64,000 nt of DNA from Microbacterium sp. 3J1 (GTDB lineage: Bacteria; Actinomycetota; Actinomycetes; Actinomycetales; Microbacteriaceae): the NCBI RefSeq assembly GCF_001049495.1, contig NZ_CDWI01000011.1, positions 682,001 to 746,000 of the forward strand, written 5' to 3'. A model generated the notes under the pieces. That model ran no database searches and was not told where the DNA came from. It saw nothing but the letters and a program-made list of their open reading frames with translations. Below, piece after piece: positions 60,545 through 64,000 of the stretch (position 1 is its first letter; each line of letters begins with the position of its first letter). The translations under genes were made by a program, and so were the position numbers.

Positions 60545-60706
60545 GTCGTCTTCGATGTGACCAAACCGTTATGCGGAGTTTTCCCGCCGTTCCCCGGATT
60601 GGTCGGCGCGTTCGGCGATCTCGCATACCCTCGAAGTACGCACCGGGGGGTGCAATTCCAGTTGTGACGCAGGTCGGAACGCACCGATCGACGCGGGGGT
60701 GAGGAA

Positions 60707-61732
60707 ATGCGGTTGTTCAGCGTAGGCGCAGGAGCCTCGGACGAGCGTGCGCCCGAGACGACCGAGCACCCGTCCGCTCCCATCCCGATCGTCGGCCCCG
60801 GCATAGGAGAGAGCATCCGCGTCCCCCTGGGCGAAACGGGCCACGATACCTTCCCCCTCATGCTCGGTGCGGCCGAGTTCGGCTGGAACGTCGATCTCGA
60901 GACGAGTCACGGAATCCTCGACCGCTACGTCGAGTTCGGGGGCAACGCCGTCCACACCGCCGACGGCTTCTCGGGTGGGCGCAGCGAGCACATCATCGGG
61001 CAGTGGCTGCGCTCGCGAGGACAGCGCGACAGGACGCTCCTCAGCGTTCGGATCGGAGCCCACGCAGACAACCCGGGTCTCGGGTCGGTCAACCTCGTCC
61101 GCGCCGTCGAAGGGTCACTGACCAGGCTCGGCGTCGATCGCATCGATGTCCTCTATCTCGATGCGACGCTCGATGTCACGACCAACCTCGAAGACACGCT
61201 GGCGACCGTCGAGTGGCTCACGGAGGCGGGCAAGATCGGAGCGGTCGGGGCGTTCGGCTTCGCGCCGGAGCGCCTGGTCGAAGCCCGCATCCTCGCCTCA
61301 GCGGGCTATCCCCGCATCGAGGTGATCGACTCGCCGTACAACCTCGTGCGTCGCCAGCCGTTCGAGGGCGACCTGCGACTCGTCGCGGGGGCGCAGAACC
61401 TCGCGGTGACTCCGTCTCATGCCCTCGAGCACGGGTTCCTCTCCGGGCGGCACCGCAGCAGGGCGGTGGCTTCGCGGGGCGTGCGTGGGGAGCAGCTGCG
61501 GGGGCAGCTGAATCGGCGGGGCATCAAGATCCTGCGGTCACTCGATCAGGTGGCCGACGAGCTCGACGTCCCGGTCGCGGCGGTCTCCATCGCCTGGCTG
61601 ATCGCCCAGCGGACCGTCGTGGCACCGATCGTGAACACGTTCGCGACGGAGCACGTCGACGAACTCATGCAGGGTGCCGGCGTGACCCTCTCCCGCGCAC
61701 AGGTCGCCGAACTGACCCGGGCGGGCAACTGA
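60707..61732 (+). CDS. Aldo/keto-reductase-fold protein lacking the catalytic tetrad
   Basis: 341-residue protein whose central 260 residues follow the (alpha/beta)8 barrel of aldo/keto reductases: 'LGAAEFGWNVD', 'SGGRSEHIIGQWLRSRG', 'VRAVEGSLTRLGVDRIDVLY' and 'LVEARILASAGYPRIEVID'. The four catalytic residues are all replaced: Asp by His83, Tyr by Phe88 ('HTADGFSGG' for 'DTADVYSGG'), Lys by Arg115 ('SVRIGAH') and His by Asp152 ('YLDATLD'). The NADPH-binding C-terminus is also unusual. A pseudoenzyme or a protein with a new activity is likely. The N-terminal 45 residues are extra. It sits between pnp and a histidine phosphatase gene; GAGGAA precedes the ATG. Confidence 0.83.
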   Translation: MRLFSVGAGASDERAPETTEHPSAPIPIVGPGIGESIRVPLGETGHDTFPLMLGAAEFGWNVDLETSHGILDRYVEFGGNAVHTADGFSGGRSEHIIGQWLRSRGQRDRTLLSVRIGAHADNPGLGSVNLVRAVEGSLTRLGVDRIDVLYLDATLDVTTNLEDTLATVEWLTEAGKIGAVGAFGFAPERLVEARILASAGYPRIEVIDSPYNLVRRQPFEGDLRLVAGAQNLAVTPSHALEHGFLSGRHRSRAVASRGVRGEQLRGQLNRRGIKILRSLDQVADELDVPVAAVSIAWLIAQRTVVAPIVNTFATEHVDELMQGAGVTLSRAQVAELTRAGN

Positions 61733-61763
61733 GCGTCCTCCCGGCTTCTCCGGCCACCTGACA

Positions 61764-61769
61764 TAGGGT
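61764..61769 (+). promoter_or_regulatory. -10 hexamer for the histidine phosphatase
   Basis: TAGGGT 43 bases before the GTG start at 61812. Confidence 0.4.
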
Positions 61770-61811
61770 GGAAGGGATCCGGCAAGCGCTGTCGATGAAG
61801 CGAGCGAGTTT

Positions 61812-62414
61812 GTGACGCATTACATATATCTGGTCAGGCATGGCGAACACCAGGACGCCGAGCACGGTCTCACCGACGGTCCACTCTCGCCCCGTGGTCG
61901 GAGGCAGGCTGAGCTCATCGCAGACCGCCTCTCGGGACTGCCTCTCGACGCCGTCTGGCACTCGCCGCTCCTGCGTGCGGACGAGACCGCCCGCGCGATC
62001 GCGGAGCGGCTGCCCTCGGTGGATCCCGAGCCGACCGCCCTATTGTTCGATTGCGTGCCGACGGGGATGACCGAGGAGACGCCTGCCGCCTTCGAGCCGT
62101 TCTTCGGCTCGGTCACCGAGGCGGAGATCGAAGCCGGACGTGCGCAGATGTCCGACGCGATGAACGAGTTCCTGGTGCGCAAACCCGGGGATGTCCATGA
62201 GGTGCTCATCACCCACAACTTCGTGATCTCCTGGTTCGTCCGAGAAGTCCTCGGAGCTCCCGAGTGGCGATGGATGACCCTGAACCAGGCTCACTGCGGT
62301 CTGACGATCATCGCGCAGAAGCAGGGGAGACCCTGGACTCTGCTGACGCACAACGACACGGGGCATCTGCCCGTCGAACTGCGCACGGGCATCCCCGACA
62401 CGATGCCCGTCTGA
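61812..62414 (+). CDS. Histidine phosphatase family protein
   Basis: 200-residue phosphohistidine phosphatase-fold protein (phosphoglycerate-mutase-like). The catalytic RHG is in 'YLVRHGEHQDAEHG', the second active-site block is 'VWHSPLLRADETARAIAERL', and the second His is in 'EVLITHNFVISWFV'. Substrates in this family range from sugar phosphates to phosphoproteins and nothing here tells which. The GTG at 61812 gives MTHYIYLVRHGE, a normal N-terminus. It is between the aldo/keto-reductase-like gene and dapB. Three adjacent genes on this strand may share expression. Confidence 0.9.
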   Translation: MTHYIYLVRHGEHQDAEHGLTDGPLSPRGRRQAELIADRLSGLPLDAVWHSPLLRADETARAIAERLPSVDPEPTALLFDCVPTGMTEETPAAFEPFFGSVTEAEIEAGRAQMSDAMNEFLVRKPGDVHEVLITHNFVISWFVREVLGAPEWRWMTLNQAHCGLTIIAQKQGRPWTLLTHNDTGHLPVELRTGIPDTMPV

Positions 62415-62463
62415 TTCCCGCGCCGACCGGCCAGCCGCCCCAAGGCGGGGCCTGCGCGGGAAA

Positions 62464-62469
62464 TAGACT
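62464..62469 (+). promoter_or_regulatory. Leaderless -10 hexamer for dapB
   Basis: TAGACT, then GGATCC, then the ATG at 62476. Confidence 0.65.
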
Positions 62470-62475
62470 GGATCC

Positions 62476-63216
62476 ATGACCACGCAGGTAGCACTCGTCG
62501 GCGGATCCGGGAAGCTCGGCTCCATCATCCACGGAGTGATCGGAGACCTCGACGGATTCGAGGTCACCCGAGTGCTCACCTCACGCAGCGATCTCGGCGA
62601 GCTCGACGGTGCCGACCTGGTGATCGACGCGACGACACCGCAGGTCAGCATCGACGTCGTCCGGGCAGCGATCGAGCGCAGGATCAACGTCCTCGTCGCG
62701 ACCTCGGGCTGGTCGGCGGAGCGGATCGCGTTTGTCCGACCGCTCGTCGAGGAGGCAGGCACCGGTGCCGTCTTCATCCCGAACTTCTCCCTCGGCTCCG
62801 TCCTCGGGTCTGCGCTGGCGGCCGCGGCGGCTCCCTTCTTCGACTCTGCGGAGATCGTCGAGGCGCACCATGAGAAGAAGGTCGACTCGCCGAGCGGCAC
62901 AGCCGTGCGCACGGCGGAGCTCATCGCGGCGGCGCGCGCCGACGTGGGACCGGTGAGCGCTCCGCACGCGGACCAGCGCGCGCGCGGTCAGCAGGTGGGC
63001 AGTGTGCCGATCCATTCGCTGCGTCGGCCGGGCGTGATCGCCAAGCAGGAGGTCATCCTCTCCGGTCCCGGCGAGTCGCTGACCTTCACCCACGACACCG
63101 TGGAGCCGGCGCTGGCGTACGCGCCCGGCATCCGTCTCGCCGTCCCTCACGCTGCCCGGGCCGAGGGCGTCGTCATCGGCCTCGAGAGCATGATCGACCT
63201 CGGCCTCCGCTCGTGA
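62476..63216 (+). CDS. dapB: 4-hydroxy-tetrahydrodipicolinate reductase
   Basis: 246-residue DapB of the lysine/diaminopimelate pathway. It reduces the product of DapA with NAD(P)H to tetrahydrodipicolinate, which feeds both lysine and peptidoglycan. The nucleotide loop is 'VALVGGSGKLGSIIHGVI'; the catalytic signature is 'EAHHEKKVDSPSGTAVRTAE' with both His, Lys and the SGT anion site. 'FSLGSVLGSAL' replaces the usual 'FS.GV.L'. The ATG is set by TAGACT 6 bases upstream. The start codon of the following small gene overlaps its stop. Confidence 0.96.
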   Translation: MTTQVALVGGSGKLGSIIHGVIGDLDGFEVTRVLTSRSDLGELDGADLVIDATTPQVSIDVVRAAIERRINVLVATSGWSAERIAFVRPLVEEAGTGAVFIPNFSLGSVLGSALAAAAAPFFDSAEIVEAHHEKKVDSPSGTAVRTAELIAAARADVGPVSAPHADQRARGQQVGSVPIHSLRRPGVIAKQEVILSGPGESLTFTHDTVEPALAYAPGIRLAVPHAARAEGVVIGLESMIDLGLRS

Positions 63217-63647
63217 TGTCGCGCATCGGCGTCGCTCTCATGGGTGCCGCGCTGCTCGTCTACCTGGCGGTGGCCGTATGGCTCGCCGTGATGTTCTTCG
63301 CCGTCGGCACCGCGGTGTCGATCGGGATGGGTGTCGCGCTGATCGTCCTGGCCCCGGTCGGCGCATGGGCCCTCGTTCGCGAGATGCAGTTCGGGTTCGC
63401 CGCGGATCGCCTGGGGCGACAGCTCGACGGGGAAGGCGGCATGCCCCCGGTCGAGACGGAACTCACCCCGAGCGGACGCGTCGCGCGGTCAGACGCCGAC
63501 GCGCTGATCGCGAGGTACGCGGCTGACGCGGATGCCGCCCCCGACGATTGGCGTGCACGGTACCGCCTCGGTGTGGTCCAGGACGCGTCCGGTCACCGCA
63601 AGGACGCTCGCGCCAGCATCCGCGAAGCGATCCGTCTCGCCCGCTGA
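63213..63647 (+). CDS. Small membrane protein with TPR-like tail
   Basis: 144-residue hypothetical. Two N-terminal helices (ALMGAALLVYLAVAVWLAVM and VSIGMGVALIVLAPVGAWAL) are followed by a soluble tail whose last 50 residues ('ALIARYAADADAAPDDWRAR' then 'YRLGVVQDASGHRKDARASI') have a single tetratricopeptide-like helix pair. GTG 63213 or ATG 63216 are adjacent in-frame starts; the GTG overlaps the dapB stop by 4 bases, so it is coupled. This is a common gene next to dapB in Microbacteriaceae, I believe, but no function is known to me. Confidence 0.78.
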   Translation: MMSRIGVALMGAALLVYLAVAVWLAVMFFAVGTAVSIGMGVALIVLAPVGAWALVREMQFGFAADRLGRQLDGEGGMPPVETELTPSGRVARSDADALIARYAADADAAPDDWRARYRLGVVQDASGHRKDARASIREAIRLAR

Positions 63648-63649
63648 TC

Positions 63650-64000
63650 TCAGGCGAGCGTCGCTTCGAGCGTGATCTCGATGCCGGCCAGGGCCTGAGA
63701 GACCGGGCAGCCGGTCTTCGCATCGTCCGCGATCTCCTGGAACGCTTCCGGCGAGAGTCCCGGCACGGTCGCGTTCACGTTCAGGTGGCTGCCGGTGATC
63801 CCGACCCCGGGCTTGAACGTCACGGAGGCGCTGGTGTTAACGCGCTCGGGAGGCGTGCCGTTCTCGGAGAGCGCGTGGGAGAGCGCCATGCTGAAGCAGG
63901 AGGCGTGCGCCGCGGCGATCAGCTCCTCCGGCGTGGTCGTGGTGTCGCTGCCCTCGCTGCGCGCCTTCCAGTTGATCGGGAAGGTGCCGAGCTTCGAGGA
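63650..64000 (-). CDS. OsmC/Ohr-family peroxiredoxin, 3' part
   Basis: The last 117 residues of a minus-strand gene cut by the right window edge. It has both redox Cys of the OsmC group: 'AAHASCFSMALSHALSENG' with the first, and 'DDAKTGCPVSQALAGIEITL' with the second. 'KLGTFPINWKARSEGSDTTT' and 'TPEELI' precede them in the expected order. These enzymes reduce organic and inorganic hydroperoxides with lipoyl or thiol donors. About 20-25 N-terminal residues are missing. It is convergent with the preceding gene, with 2 bases between the stops. Confidence 0.88.
   Translation of the reverse strand, partial: SSKLGTFPINWKARSEGSDTTTTPEELIAAAHASCFSMALSHALSENGTPPERVNTSASVTFKPGVGITGSHLNVNATVPGLSPEAFQEIADDAKTGCPVSQALAGIEITLEATLA

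Noticed and set aside
58150..60861. Antisense open frame of 903 codons opposite pnp
   Set aside because: It is the shadow of pnp on the other strand: it repeats Asp/Arg/Val patterns typical of GC-rich antisense frames and has no family motifs.

Overview
This 64-kb window is very GC-rich actinobacterial chromosome with strong GC bias at third codon positions, frequent GTG starts and short intergenic gaps. Gene content and protein style fit the family Microbacteriaceae, most likely Microbacterium; that is my reading of the families, not a database result. I see no tRNA or rRNA gene, insertion sequence, prophage, CRISPR array or replication origin. No gene-free stretch exceeds 300 bases. The longest is the 294-base pnp leader; the next are 200-230 bases and are described under the promoters, operators and terminators listed.

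Layout. 1-5 kb: start of a MurE-like gene, a copper-associated YcnI gene with a His-rich membrane partner, the site-2 protease rseP, and a fused anthranilate synthase (trpEG) preceded by a textbook Trp leader-peptide attenuator. 5-15 kb: ispG, an AlaX-like tRNA-editing protein, an RNB nuclease, an ICL/PEP-mutase protein, proS, a flavin/PLP-oxidase-fold protein, a LOG-type protein, and a PhoX phosphatase behind three PHO-box-like repeats. 15-26 kb: the conserved translation cluster nusA-ylxR-infB-rbfA, then a LuxR regulator and mutY, then truB, two small membrane proteins and ribF. 26-41 kb: SNF2 helicase, pfkA, oligopeptidase B, phosphate permease pit with a coupled small membrane protein, TetR regulator, metallophosphoesterase, aspA, FAH-family protein, PrsW protease, FKBP, YceI and rpsO. 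41-58 kb: an accessory block with a 2OG-Fe(II) oxygenase, the efeUOB iron-uptake operon behind a DtxR-like box, a serine hydrolase and acyltransferase pair, a luciferase-like monooxygenase with its FMN reductase, a FAD oxidoreductase, a citrate/dicarboxylate-type two-component system divergent from a dctA transporter, DUF5302, a DedA protein, and a glycosyltransferase fused to a GDSL hydrolase. 58-64 kb: pnp with a structured leader, an aldo/keto-reductase-fold protein that has lost its catalytic tetrad, a histidine phosphatase, dapB, and the start of an OsmC-family gene at the right edge.

Two themes tie the window together. First, the ancient nusA-infB-rbfA-truB-ribF-rpsO-pnp-dapB backbone is present in order but opened by inserted blocks, the largest being 17 kb between rpsO and pnp; rimP is missing from its usual place before nusA. 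Second, about twenty genes share one promoter layout, a TANNNT -10 hexamer ending 6-7 bases before an ATG or GTG, which predicts leaderless mRNAs on a large scale. Nutrient control is visible for tryptophan (attenuator), phosphate (PHO boxes) and iron (DtxR-like box), and a shared palindrome links the yceI gene with the monooxygenase/FMN-reductase pair.
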